Positions 17,842 to 27,021 are shown, numbered from the stretch's first letter. The stretch is DNA of 64,000 nucleotides from Rickettsiales bacterium (GCA_035765535.1 DASTXE010000006.1:742587-806586); one strand, 5' to 3'. A program made the numbers and translations. The notes: a model not told the origin generated them from the letters alone.

Positions 17842-18906
17842 TTAAGCCGCGCAGTAACGCTCGATCTGGTCGAGCGAGAAACGCAGCATATCTTCATTCT
17901 GCGTGTAGGCCTTATACCATGAGGCCGTTTCCACGACCGTCTGTTCCATATCCCACACCGGGTTCCAATGCAGTTGCTTGCGTGCCTTGGTAATATCGAG
18001 CGTCAAGAGATGGGCTTCATGCACCGCTTTCGGATCCGGTACAATCTGTGGCTCAATGCCGCCGCCCCATACTTCGCAGAACCTGCGCGCCAGCGTACCC
18101 ACATCCACCTGGCCCGATGTATCCGGTCCGAAATTATAGGCAACAGGATCATCCTGTATCTTGCCGTACATCATTTCCGCAAGCATCAGGTAACCCGAAA
18201 GCGGCTCCAGCACATGCTGCCACGGACGCACGGAAGAAGGATTACGCAGCACAGGCGCCTGCCCCTGCATCAACCCGCGCACCAGATCCGGCACCAGCCG
18301 GTCTTCCGACCAGTCGCCGCCACCGATCACATTGCCAGCGCGTGCGCTCGCGATCGCTCCGGATTTACCGCCCGGCACGAAGAAAGAACGCGTATAAGCC
18401 TGCACCACAAGCTCAGCACAAGCCTTGCTGTTGCTGTACGGATCATGCCCACCTAGACGGTCATGCTCGCGGTATCCCCAAATCTGCTCGACATTCTCAT
18501 AGCATTTATCGGTCGTAATAATGAGCGTAGCCTTCACGCCCGGACAGGCACGCACCGCTTCCAGCAGATTCACCGTCCCCATCACATTGGTTTCATAGGT
18601 TTCCACCGGCGCTTTGTACGAATAGCGGACAAGCGGCTGCGCGGCCAGATGCAGCACGATCTCCGGCTGTGCCTTGTGCAAAAGTCCTGCCAGCTCCGCC
18701 CCGTCGCGTATATCGGCAACGATATGGTGCATGCGCTTTTCCAGCCCGACCGTCTCAAAAAAATTAGGTTCCGTATGCGGTGCAAGCGCAATACCGGTGA
18801 CATCCGCTCCCATCTGCGTCAACCACAACGCAAGCCAACCTCCCTTAAAGCCGGTATGGCCTGTCACAAGAACGCGTTTATGTTTCCAGAAACCTGCTTT
18901 TACCAT
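17842..18906 (-). CDS. rfbG: CDP-glucose 4,6-dehydratase
   Basis: This 354-residue extended SDR opens HKRVLVTGHTGFKGGWLALWL, the hallmark of CDP-glucose 4,6-dehydratase with its T-G-H-T-G-F-K-G-x-W nucleotide-binding loop. It continues with HLAAQPLVRYSY, IITTDKCYEN and YSNSKACAEL (the YxxxK pair). It converts CDP-glucose to CDP-4-keto-6-deoxyglucose, the substrate of RfbH. ATG 18906 overlaps the rfbF stop by 7 bases and gives the normal N-terminus. A longer frame from 18936 would add 10 residues inside rfbF. Middle gene of the sugar operon. Confidence 0.95.
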   Translation of the reverse strand: MVKAGFWKHKRVLVTGHTGFKGGWLALWLTQMGADVTGIALAPHTEPNFFETVGLEKRMHHIVADIRDGAELAGLLHKAQPEIVLHLAAQPLVRYSYKAPVETYETNVMGTVNLLEAVRACPGVKATLIITTDKCYENVEQIWGYREHDRLGGHDPYSNSKACAELVVQAYTRSFFVPGGKSGAIASARAGNVIGGGDWSEDRLVPDLVRGLMQGQAPVLRNPSSVRPWQHVLEPLSGYLMLAEMMYGKIQDDPVAYNFGPDTSGQVDVGTLARRFCEVWGGGIEPQIVPDPKAVHEAHLLTLDITKARKQLHWNPVWDMEQTVVETASWYKAYTQNEDMLRFSLDQIERYCAA

Positions 18907-19685
18907 ATTTTCCACGGCGCCTTGCCGGCGTCCCACATTTCCTGAAGATGTGTTTTATCGCGCAGCGTGTCCATCGGCTGCCAGAATCCGTCATGCGTAT
19001 AGGCGGCAAGCTGCTTATCACGCGCTACACCCTCAAGCGGAGCCGCTTCCCACGGCATGGAATCGCCTTCGATATAATCCAGCACCTTGGGCGAAAGCAC
19101 GAAGAACCCGCCATTGATATAGCCGCCTTCATTATCCGGCTTTTCCTGGAAACGCGTCACAAGTCCGTTTTCCATATGCAACGCACCGAAACGCGCGGCC
19201 GGGCGCACACCGCTGATCGTAGCATACTTCCCGTGTGATTTATGGAATTTCACAGTCTCCGAAATATTGATATCGGAAACACCGTCGCCATACGTAAAGC
19301 AGAAGAACTCATCGTCCTTCACATAATTGCCCACACGCTTGAGACGTCCCCCGGTCTGCGTTTCTTCGCCGGTATCCACCAGCGTAATACGCCAGTCTTC
19401 CACATCGGCATTATGCGCAATGATAGTGCCTTCGCGCGTTTCAACCGTAATATCCGAATTGAACATGCTGTAATGATAGAAGAACTCTTTGATCATCGAG
19501 CTCTTATAACCAAGACATAGTACGAAATCGCGGAACCCGTGCTGATGATAGATCTTCATGATATGCCACAGGATCGGCTTGCCGCCGATTTCCACCATCG
19601 GCTTTGGCCGTCCAACGGTTTCTTCCGAAAGACGCGTACCCTTGCCTCCCGCCAGAATGACAACCTTCTCTTTACGCATTTCCAT
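18900..19685 (-). CDS. rfbF: Glucose-1-phosphate cytidylyltransferase
   Basis: A 261-residue nucleotidyltransferase with the signature VVILAGGKGTRLSEET near the N-terminus, RPKPMVEIGGKPILWH, then FTYGDGVSDI for the metal-binding Asp. These are the standard motifs of RfbF, which joins CTP and glucose-1-phosphate to CDP-glucose. The start at 19685 has GGAGGAG upstream and lies two bases beyond the stop of the TPP enzyme gene. The frame extends upstream on paper but that part is antisense-like and basic. It feeds RfbG and RfbH, so the operon holds the first three steps of the CDP-dideoxyhexose route. Confidence 0.96.
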   Translation of the reverse strand: MEMRKEKVVILAGGKGTRLSEETVGRPKPMVEIGGKPILWHIMKIYHQHGFRDFVLCLGYKSSMIKEFFYHYSMFNSDITVETREGTIIAHNADVEDWRITLVDTGEETQTGGRLKRVGNYVKDDEFFCFTYGDGVSDINISETVKFHKSHGKYATISGVRPAARFGALHMENGLVTRFQEKPDNEGGYINGGFFVLSPKVLDYIEGDSMPWEAAPLEGVARDKQLAAYTHDGFWQPMDTLRDKTHLQEMWDAGKAPWKIW

Positions 19686-19686
19686 A

Positions 19687-21462
19687 TTATTGCTCCTCCT
19701 GGGGCAGGTATTTGCCGATGCGTTGCAGCACATCGTCCGGCAATGGCGGCGACATACGGTGCAACGGATTGGATTCCATGCCGCCTCCCGGCAGCACACG
19801 GCTTGCGATCTTCGGTAAATAGGTTTGTTCCGGGTCGATCGGCACAATGAACGCCGCAGGCCCCTGCGCATTGAAGGCCGAAAGAAACTCAGGATTCTTC
19901 TCAAATCCCGGCACAAGCGGAACATACGTGATGCCGTAAGCTGCAAACAGATGTTTCCACTCCGGAATGCCAAGGCCGGTGCGGATATCGCAGCCCACAT
20001 ATTTTCCGCCGAAATAATTTTTCTGCGTCATGCGGATGGAGGCATAGCCATTGTCGTTAAAGATAAAGATTTTCAAATTCAGTTTATTGACCTGTGCCGT
20101 GCCTAGTTCCTGCAGGTTCTGGGTAAATCCACCGTCTCCTTCCACCAGCAGCACGCGCCTATCCGGATTCGCAAAAGCCGCGCCGATAGCTCCGCTCAAA
20201 CCATACCCCATGGAGGCAAGGCCTTTATCGGTGATCATCGTCTGTCCCTGCTTCTGGGCAAAAGTCTGCATCATGACGGTAAATGCGCCGCCGCTGCTGC
20301 ACGGAACAATAATATCTTCCGCGCCCGCCACGCCGGAAAGCGCCTCACAGACTCGGTAAGGCGAGATATACTTTTCACCTGTCGTATTAATCGGCTCGAT
20401 CAGAGGAACGGCTTCTTTTATTTCGCGGCAATACTGAATCCACCGGCTGTAATCACCGAGTTTCCGTTCGCACAAAGCCAACAGCGTTGCATTCGCATCC
20501 GCACAAATGGCAAGGTCTACGCGCGGATGGCCTTTTTCGAGTTCCGCCTTGTCACAATCCACTTGGATCACCTTGCCTACCGGCGCAAATTTCTGCCAGT
20601 TAAATCCGGTCTGCTGCATGCCAAGACGTGTGCCCAGTGCGATAATACAGTCGGATTGCTGCAGTACCAGATTCGCATAACGCTGCCCCCAGGTATTGGG
20701 ACGGCCAAAATAAAGCGGATGATCTGCTGCGATGCGATCCGCACCGTTCCAGGTCGTCGTAATCGGAATACCGAATTTCTCGGCGGATTTCATAAAGGCT
20801 GCCGCTGCTTTGCGGGTAATGCCGCCACCCAACAGCAATACAGGACGTTCGCTGCCTTTCACCAACTCTTCTATGCGCTGAATATTCTCAGCACTTGCTG
20901 GCGAAGGTTCCTTGACCTGAACAGCTTCCGAAGTGAGCCAGCCATCATCCACCAGCTGCCCTTGTACATTCAGTGGCAACTCCAGAAAAATGGGACCTTT
21001 ACGCGGCGAAGCGCCTTCGTTCACCAAGGCAGTAAGCTTTGCGGGCGCAACCGGTTCATCCAGTCGCACAGCACGTTTGGAAACCGGCGCAGCAATACTG
21101 ACACCGTCAATTTCCTGAATGCCGCGCTGGCGCAATTTACCATGCGCAAGATCCGCCGTCTTCACCTGACCGCCGATTACGAGCAGTTCACGGCTTTCCA
21201 GATAAGCTCCCGCCATAGCAGTCACGATATTTGTAAGCCCTGGCCCAGCCGTCACCAGTGCAAACGCTTTCGCTCCCGTTTCACTTTCGTTAAAATATTC
21301 CGCCGCAATACCTGCCGCCACCTCATGCACCACCGCCACACAGGTAAAATACCGGCTGGCGCTTTCCAGCAGGTGCATGATGTTCCCGCCCGCAACAAAG
21401 AAACAATGCGTATAACCTTGCGCCTTAAGTGCAGCGCATATCACATCACTATATTTGGCCAT
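19687..21462 (-). CDS. Thiamine pyrophosphate-dependent enzyme, acetolactate synthase-like
   Basis: The 591-residue protein has the three-domain plan of AHAS-type ThDP enzymes. The N-terminal PYR domain carries the catalytic Glu in VVHEVAAGIAAEYF and TAGPGLTN. The C-terminal PP domain carries the ThDP motif EGDGGF ending about 25 residues later in NDNGY. Its operon context makes branched-chain amino acid synthesis unlikely. YerE, a flavin- and ThDP-dependent relative in Yersinia, adds a two-carbon unit from pyruvate to a CDP-4-ketosugar in yersiniose A synthesis, and an equivalent step on the RfbH product is my best guess. ATG overlaps the AroB-like stop by 14 bases. Confidence 0.85.
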   Translation of the reverse strand: MAKYSDVICAALKAQGYTHCFFVAGGNIMHLLESASRYFTCVAVVHEVAAGIAAEYFNESETGAKAFALVTAGPGLTNIVTAMAGAYLESRELLVIGGQVKTADLAHGKLRQRGIQEIDGVSIAAPVSKRAVRLDEPVAPAKLTALVNEGASPRKGPIFLELPLNVQGQLVDDGWLTSEAVQVKEPSPASAENIQRIEELVKGSERPVLLLGGGITRKAAAAFMKSAEKFGIPITTTWNGADRIAADHPLYFGRPNTWGQRYANLVLQQSDCIIALGTRLGMQQTGFNWQKFAPVGKVIQVDCDKAELEKGHPRVDLAICADANATLLALCERKLGDYSRWIQYCREIKEAVPLIEPINTTGEKYISPYRVCEALSGVAGAEDIIVPCSSGGAFTVMMQTFAQKQGQTMITDKGLASMGYGLSGAIGAAFANPDRRVLLVEGDGGFTQNLQELGTAQVNKLNLKIFIFNDNGYASIRMTQKNYFGGKYVGCDIRTGLGIPEWKHLFAAYGITYVPLVPGFEKNPEFLSAFNAQGPAAFIVPIDPEQTYLPKIASRVLPGGGMESNPLHRMSPPLPDDVLQRIGKYLPQEEQ

Positions 21463-22525
21463 GACTCGTAATTACCTGATTTATCGCCTGCGCCAGCAGC
21501 TTATCACATTGTGCGTCACGCGCAATTTTTTCCTTTACCAGTTGCCCCTGCGCATCAGGCACCACAACTGTATAATGTGTCGGGGAATGCTTCTTATCTT
21601 TCTGGAATGCCGTCAGAACACGGCTTGCATCCAGTTTCTTCACATGCTGCGCTAGCTCCGGAACAGAAGCCAGCAGCGCCCGCACATGTTCATACAATTG
21701 TTTGACACGCGGATGCCCGGCAGAATTTTGAGCGAACTCCATCGCACACAGCATTCCAAGCCCCACCCCGATGCCATGGCTGATAACATAATCACCCGCC
21801 GTCTCAATGGCATGGCCGAACGTATGGCCGAAATTCAGCAGCAGCCGCTCATTCTTGTCGAACTCATCTTTCTCGATAAACCATTTTTTGGCTTTTAATG
21901 TGAGCGTGATGAGCTCATCATACGCTTCCGGCGTTAACGGCTCAAGGCAATCAAGCGCCATATATTTATCGAACGTAGCCGTGTCCGGATGTGCAAAGCA
22001 GATTTTTGCCGCTTCGCATAACCCATCCACAATCTGTTCATGCTTCAGCGTTTTAATAAATCCAGGATCGACAATAATGCTTTTGGGCGGACAGTATGTG
22101 CCAACAAGATTCTTAACTCCGGCGGCATTGATGGAGGATTTCCCGCCGATGCAGGAATCGAGCATCCCAAGCAATGTCGTCGGGGCATAATGCCATGTAA
22201 CGCCGCGCATATAAATAGAAGCGATAAAACCGCTGATATCCTGGATAACGCCGCCACCTATGGCGACAATTAATCCGCTGCGCGTCAGGCGCGCTTCACG
22301 TAAGACCGCAAGATAAGTCGCAATCGCTTCAAACTCTTTGCTGTCTTCATTCGCTACAATACTCAAGCAGGAATGGGTGGGCAGAAGTTTCACCTGCTGC
22401 ACAAGCGCAGCATCAATAATCACATGGGCGGTTGGATTGGATTCAAGCAGCTTTGCCGCAGCAGCAGCCTGCACTTCAACTCCATAGATGCTGTGCAGCG
22501 AAACAATATCAAAGCATGTGGGCAT
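21449..22525 (-). CDS. 3-dehydroquinate synthase-like cyclase
   Basis: A 358-residue member of the AroB/sugar-phosphate cyclase family. It keeps the NAD-binding IGGGVIQDISGF, PTTLLGMLDSCIGGKSSIN, the Glu-Lys of GLCEAAK, R-L-L-L-NFGHTFGHAIE with two metal-binding histidines, and a later SHG histidine. The canonical HGEAVAIG, however, reads HGIGVGLG, so one conserved acidic residue is missing. Context (between an SDR and a TPP enzyme in a CDP-sugar operon) argues against aromatic synthesis. Relatives make carbocycles such as 2-deoxy-scyllo-inosose and epi-valiolones. It overlaps the SDR stop by 17 bases. Confidence 0.82.
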   Translation of the reverse strand: MPTCFDIVSLHSIYGVEVQAAAAAKLLESNPTAHVIIDAALVQQVKLLPTHSCLSIVANEDSKEFEAIATYLAVLREARLTRSGLIVAIGGGVIQDISGFIASIYMRGVTWHYAPTTLLGMLDSCIGGKSSINAAGVKNLVGTYCPPKSIIVDPGFIKTLKHEQIVDGLCEAAKICFAHPDTATFDKYMALDCLEPLTPEAYDELITLTLKAKKWFIEKDEFDKNERLLLNFGHTFGHAIETAGDYVISHGIGVGLGMLCAMEFAQNSAGHPRVKQLYEHVRALLASVPELAQHVKKLDASRVLTAFQKDKKHSPTHYTVVVPDAQGQLVKEKIARDAQCDKLLAQAINQVITSHGQI

Positions 22526-23213
22526 TGCTGAATCCTAAATCTACGGCAATGGACTGCCCGGTAATGCTATTATTCTGCTTAGAGCATAGATAACAGACGA
22601 GCGAAGCCACATCGTCAGGGGTGGCAAGCCGACCGAAAAAGGTTGCGTCTATCACGCGTGCAAGCTGTTCGGGCTTAAGATTGGCGCGCGTCATCGGCGT
22701 ATCCAGGACACCGGGCATGACAATATTAATAAGGTGCCCGTCACGCCCCAGATCGAGTGCTGCAGAATGCACAAATCCCTGTAAAGCCGCCTTACTCATT
22801 GTGTAGGAAAGTTTATCCTGACGCGCAATCGTCTGCCAGATGGAGCTTAAGACCACCATACGTGCCGGACTGGTCAGTAATCCGCGTTCTAGCAGCAGGC
22901 GCAATGAGGCAAGAATATAAGCGCAATTCGCATCATAAAGCTCATGATGCTTATCAATATCGACATTATAAACCGAATCTCCGGCATTAGCGCCCTGCGC
23001 CCAGCATACAGCATCATAAGGACCGGAAGCCGCAAGCGCAGCACTATCCGCCTCTCCGGAATATTGTATATAAGTATATCGGCGCGGATTGGAAGAGGAA
23101 CTATCCGGTGCCTTTCGTCCCGTTCCAACCACTTCAAAACCCTGCTGCACCGCATAAGCCGCTATGGCACTGCCGATAGCACCGCCTGCACCGAATAATA
23201 ACAGCCTGCCCAT
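22509..23213 (-). CDS. Short-chain dehydrogenase/reductase
   Basis: A 234-residue classical SDR: the dinucleotide motif LLLFGAGGAIGSAIA replaces the usual TGxxxGIG, catalytic Ser is in VVLSSIWQT, Tyr and Lys are in YTMSKAAL, and the C-terminus shows IVMPGVLDTPM. It should reduce a keto group with NAD(P)H. It is the second gene of the sugar operon, 6 bases after the aldolase stop and overlapping the AroB-like gene by 17 bases, so it probably reduces a keto intermediate of the same pathway. The lack of a Thr/Gly at the first motif position is a common variation. Confidence 0.88.
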   Translation of the reverse strand: MGRLLLFGAGGAIGSAIAAYAVQQGFEVVGTGRKAPDSSSSNPRRYTYIQYSGEADSAALAASGPYDAVCWAQGANAGDSVYNVDIDKHHELYDANCAYILASLRLLLERGLLTSPARMVVLSSIWQTIARQDKLSYTMSKAALQGFVHSAALDLGRDGHLINIVMPGVLDTPMTRANLKPEQLARVIDATFFGRLATPDDVASLVCYLCSKQNNSITGQSIAVDLGFSNAHML

Positions 23214-23219
23214 GGGAGA

Positions 23220-24053
23220 TTATGCCGTAGCGACCAGTTTCCTGGTGCTGCTCTGCGCCCGCAACTGCTGCACGCGCGCATCCAGCATTTCAATACGCTT
23301 CACATCCTCTTCAGAGATAGTGAGGTAATAACTGCGTTTATTCTGCAGCCACAGCAATTCAAACTCCACTGCTTCGCGGAGCCCCTGTTCAGCCTGCCCT
23401 TCCCTGTTCAGGGACTGCGCATCAAAAATGACCTTACGGGTTTCAAAACGCGTCAGGTATGCCGCATTGATTTTACGCAACGTATCGATCGACTCCAGAG
23501 CAACGCCGCCGCCCACGACAAAGTCAAGCTTGTGCGGCTTGGTGGCTTTGGCTGCAGTAACACAGTCATTCGTTACTTTATCGCCTGTGATAGCATCACG
23601 GGAAAGCCCGCAGGAGCCGGAATAATCCACCCGGCCGAACACCACACCATCCGCACCGTCCGGTTTGGTGGCCATTTCGAGAATGGAATCCAACGAAACA
23701 AATGCTGCATGCGTTTCCACATTAAACAGGAAGCGCACCTGCTCACGCTCATATGGCGTATAAAGCTTATTTTTAATCTGAATATATTTGGAAAGAGCGT
23801 AAGCGCTCTCGATCATCGGCGCGATAATATAGTCAGCACCAATCTGCTTGCTGTCGATCAGGTCGCGCACCGCTTCGCCGCCGCCAATCTTAATACCAAT
23901 CTTTAATCCTGCCCGACGAGTAATGTCGATCAGCCGCAGCATTTCGTCCATGCGCGTGCCTTCCGCCTCAAATTCAGCTTTTATCCCTACATAACCATAT
24001 TCATCACGGCCACGCTTCAGTATATCCAGCATCGCCTGCTCAAGCCTATTCAT
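23220..24053 (-). CDS. HpcH/HpaI-type aldolase
   Basis: A 277-residue protein with a TIM-barrel outline of the HpcH/HpaI/CitE group. The barrel strands include LKIGIKIGGGEAV and YIIAPMIES. Metal-binding Glu is in FLFNVETHAA and Asp in VVFGRVDYSGS, the positions that hold Mg2+ and the pyruvate or acetyl unit. Members cleave or form C-C bonds, mostly with pyruvate or acyl-CoA. It is the first gene of the sugar operon, so it may supply or join a carbon unit to the sugar. The last 50 residues are helical and not typical. The intergenic region 24054-24276 should hold divergent promoters for it and the glycosyltransferase-like gene. Confidence 0.78.
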   Translation of the reverse strand: MNRLEQAMLDILKRGRDEYGYVGIKAEFEAEGTRMDEMLRLIDITRRAGLKIGIKIGGGEAVRDLIDSKQIGADYIIAPMIESAYALSKYIQIKNKLYTPYEREQVRFLFNVETHAAFVSLDSILEMATKPDGADGVVFGRVDYSGSCGLSRDAITGDKVTNDCVTAAKATKPHKLDFVVGGGVALESIDTLRKINAAYLTRFETRKVIFDAQSLNREGQAEQGLREAVEFELLWLQNKRSYYLTISEEDVKRIEMLDARVQQLRAQSSTRKLVATA

Positions 24054-24276
24054 GTATCCCCCGGATTAGATAATTGCTACGATTCAAGTTCTAGCCTTAC
24101 CTTCTCAGAATGACAACCCCTAAAAGCACTCAGTTCTTTCAACTAAACGTATTGCCCCTCATATGTCCTCACGAAACCACATAGAATCGCTACTAGTTAA
24201 CTATTATCATTGACTCAGCTCCATCGTTTACACCAAAATTGGATTTATATTTTATGAACTACCACTGTAAATTTGT

Positions 24277-25386
24277 ATGCCATTTCCTTCAATGCCCCTT
24301 CCTCAATTAAATCTTTTTCCTGAAGAAACAACACCTTATATAATAGTTACACCTCAATACAGCAGCATGTCAGCCGGCATACGCGCACTGCATATGTTAT
24401 GTCATAGCCTTAATATGCTGGGCCAGCATGCTTATATATATACATACCGACAATTCACTGTAGATCCGCGCTTCTCATCCCCCAATTGCCCAGATCTTTG
24501 TACCCCTCTGATTACTCAAAATATTATTAGCTACTTTGAACAGCAAGGCCGCCACCCTATTGTCGTTTACCCCGAAAGTATTTCCGGGAATCCGTTAGGT
24601 GCAAAACATATTATACGCTATATATTAAATTATCCCAATCTCTTAGGAGGAGATCAAGATTACGACGCACATGAAATGGTATACGCTTATTCCCGCACCC
24701 TAGCAGAATACGCGGGAATTAAAATGGATCGCGTATTATTTCTTCCTGCTTCTGATCCCAAACTTTTTACTCCTCCTCCTGCCAATACTCCACGGCATGG
24801 CAGCTGTTTTTATGCCGCAAAATACCGTGATTTTCACAAAGGGACATTATTGCCAATCACAGCAAACAGTACCGAGATCACCCGCTATCAGCCAGATTCC
24901 CCCACAAAGCAGCAAATCGCAGAGTTATTCCGCAAAAGCGAAATATTTTATACGTATGAAGATACAGCTCTGGCCATTGAAGCAGCATTATGTGGGTGTC
25001 CAACCGTATTTATTCCTAATGAGCATTTGAGAAAGTCACTTGGACTCGCGGATCTCGGTATGGATGGCTTTGCATGGGGCACCGATCCTGATGAAATTGC
25101 TAGAGCCAAGGCCACCGTACATAAATTTCGGGATAATTACGAAGCTGTTATGGAACGCTACTGGTTGCAACTGCAGAACTTCATTACACAGACACAAAAA
25201 TATGCCGCAGAAAGTACCTCTACGGCAAATACACACATAACATTATCCGCACTGGAATATTCTTATTGCGCCTACCTGCTGGACTACATCCGTAAATACG
25301 GTATGCTGCACTTTATACGCAAGGCCTATTCCTTTACGAACAAATGGGGAGTGGCACGTATTATGAGTATTCTGGCCCGTTCGTAA
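24277..25386 (+). CDS. Glycosyltransferase-like protein
   Basis: A 369-residue protein that resembles the C-terminal half of GT-B (GT4-like) enzymes. The block SEIFYTYEDTALAIEAALCG followed by CPTVFIPNEHL matches the E-x7-E region of the donor-binding site. The N-terminal half begins YIIVTPQYSSMSAGIRALHML with the usual strand-loop. No signal or membrane segment. It is adjacent to a GT2 gene 21 bases downstream, and both face away from the aldolase operon, so they are probably co-transcribed for assembly of the surface polysaccharide that carries the operon's sugar. Low GC compared with the operon. Donor unknown. Confidence 0.6.
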   Translation: MPFPSMPLPQLNLFPEETTPYIIVTPQYSSMSAGIRALHMLCHSLNMLGQHAYIYTYRQFTVDPRFSSPNCPDLCTPLITQNIISYFEQQGRHPIVVYPESISGNPLGAKHIIRYILNYPNLLGGDQDYDAHEMVYAYSRTLAEYAGIKMDRVLFLPASDPKLFTPPPANTPRHGSCFYAAKYRDFHKGTLLPITANSTEITRYQPDSPTKQQIAELFRKSEIFYTYEDTALAIEAALCGCPTVFIPNEHLRKSLGLADLGMDGFAWGTDPDEIARAKATVHKFRDNYEAVMERYWLQLQNFITQTQKYAAESTSTANTHITLSALEYSYCAYLLDYIRKYGMLHFIRKAYSFTNKWGVARIMSILARS

Positions 25387-25407
25387 GAAAGCGCCCTGAT
25401 TATATCT

Positions 25408-26451
25408 ATGACTGATAGAGAACCTTCTATTATTCAGCTGACCATTGCAATTCCTACGTGGAACAGAGCTGATTATCTACGACTGAATCTTGTGCAGCTT
25501 GCAAAGGAACTGAAAACAATTCCCCCGGATAAAGTTGAACTTTTTATATCCGACAATGCATCTACAGACGCCACTGCTTCCGTAGTCCAGGAGTTTATCG
25601 ACCATGGCATTCCGCTGCGCTATATCCGAAACCCGGAAAATATCGGCTCCGATCACAATATCGCCCAATGTTTTAACGAAGCCTCAGGACGTTACGTACT
25701 GATCTTGGGTGATGACGATTTGCTTATAGATGGAACATTAGCTAAAATTCTGGCAATCATTCAACAAGATGATTATGGGGTTATTTTTCTGCGTCCCTAT
25801 GGTTATAATGAAGATTTTCGCATGGAATACCCTGGCCACTATGAAAGAAAGCCAAGAATCTTAAAGCCGGGCAAATTCATAGTAAAATTGGGTTCACACT
25901 CAACACTGATATCCAGTTGTATTATAGGAAAACATTTATTGCCCGGTATGGATGCACGGCAATACTGCGATACAAATCTTGTTCAAAGCTATTTAATTTA
26001 TCAAGCTGCATTACGCGCTGGCACAAATGTATATTGCGAAAGCTATAGTGTTGCATGCAAGCGCAATAACAGTGGGGGATATTCCATCACAAAAGTATTC
26101 ATTAATAATTTCTGGGCTATTATTGACCGATTCAAATTCGATATCGGTTCAGAGAACATCCGGCAATTAGCCAAGCAGATGCTGTTGAGATTCTACCCAT
26201 TCTACGTCTGGAAACAACGCCTGAAACCAGAAGACAGCAACCTGGAAGAAGATTATCAGAGGTTCTACAACCGTTTCCATAACAATATCTGGTTCTGGAT
26301 CATGATTGCTCCGCTCTATAAGCTACCGCGCATTCCCGCCATTATCTGGGGAGCCGTGGCCGTGACACTAGGACGCGCTGCGACAGGAGACGCTTGGCGC
26401 GGAATCTATTTCGGCTGGAACGCACTGCGCAAGAAACTCCGTCCGCAGTAA
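25408..26451 (+). CDS. Glycosyltransferase family 2 protein
   Basis: A 347-residue GT-A enzyme. The start TIAIPTWNRADYLRLNLVQL and the motif LFISDNASTDAT are the nucleotide-binding part, and RYVLILGDDDLL holds the DxD metal site. The remaining 200 residues are the acceptor part, including a region rich in Trp/Phe near the C-terminus. The family includes abequosyltransferase-like enzymes that use CDP-3,6-dideoxyhexoses. Given RfbF/G/H nearby, such a donor is plausible but not shown. Downstream of and probably in one transcript with the gene at 24277. Confidence 0.88.
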   Translation: MTDREPSIIQLTIAIPTWNRADYLRLNLVQLAKELKTIPPDKVELFISDNASTDATASVVQEFIDHGIPLRYIRNPENIGSDHNIAQCFNEASGRYVLILGDDDLLIDGTLAKILAIIQQDDYGVIFLRPYGYNEDFRMEYPGHYERKPRILKPGKFIVKLGSHSTLISSCIIGKHLLPGMDARQYCDTNLVQSYLIYQAALRAGTNVYCESYSVACKRNNSGGYSITKVFINNFWAIIDRFKFDIGSENIRQLAKQMLLRFYPFYVWKQRLKPEDSNLEEDYQRFYNRFHNNIWFWIMIAPLYKLPRIPAIIWGAVAVTLGRAATGDAWRGIYFGWNALRKKLRPQ

Positions 26452-26569
26452 CGGGAATTAGTCTGCGCTTCTTAGCCGATCAAAAATCCCTTGCCAAGCG
26501 CCGGGCAATTGCGTCACAATAGCTCCCCCTGCGAATAAAAGGGGAACGTAGAAACGGAAGGATTGAACT

Positions 26570-26845
26570 ATGGCAAAAGTTGGTGGTATTGCAGCCGATC
26601 AGTTGCGCTCGATTATTGAGCGTATTGAAAGGCTGGAAGAAGAAAAAGCAGGCATTGCATCCGACATTAAAGACGTCTTCGCGGAAGCAAAAGGCAACGG
26701 TTATGATGTCAAAACGCTGCGCACCATTATCCGCCTGCGCAAGAAAGATGCTGCAGAGCGTGAAGAAGAAGAAACCATCCTGGAAACCTATATGCGCGCG
26801 CTCGGCATGGCTCCGGAATTTGACGACGACGCAGAAGCCGCTTAA
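26570..26845 (+). CDS. gapR: GapR family nucleoid-associated protein (DUF2312)
   Basis: A 91-residue, largely helical protein. The core reads [39 protein letters not shown], then [15 protein letters not shown], which corresponds to the GapR fold: a coiled-coil helix, the conserved EAKGNGxD turn and a basic DNA-contacting helix. GapR of Caulobacter binds overtwisted DNA ahead of replication and transcription. Acidic C-terminus (DDDAEAA). It is a single gene with its own terminator at 26858. Its presence supports an alphaproteobacterial origin. Confidence 0.95.
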   Translation: MAKVGGIAADQLRSIIERIERLEEEKAGIASDIKDVFAEAKGNGYDVKTLRTIIRLRKKDAAEREEEETILETYMRALGMAPEFDDDAEAA

Positions 26846-26857
26846 AAGATTACTCAG

Positions 26858-26886
26858 GGGCCGGAAGCTATTGGCTATTCCGGCCC
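26858..26886 (+). terminator. Rho-independent terminator after gapR
   Basis: Arms GGGCCGGAA (26858-26866) and TTCCGGCCC (26878-26886) pair perfectly over 9 bases around an 11-base loop, followed by a T-rich stretch. It lies 12 bases after the gapR stop. Confidence 0.8.
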
Positions 26887-27021
26887 TTACTTTATCCAAA
26901 CTACATTTCCATTTATTTTTTCGCCTTATTTTCCGTTACACGTTTGTAATGCAGCGGAATAACTCCTGTAAGACTCACTGTTATATAACGTGAGTATCGT
27001 TAATGACTAACAGGAGTAAAT

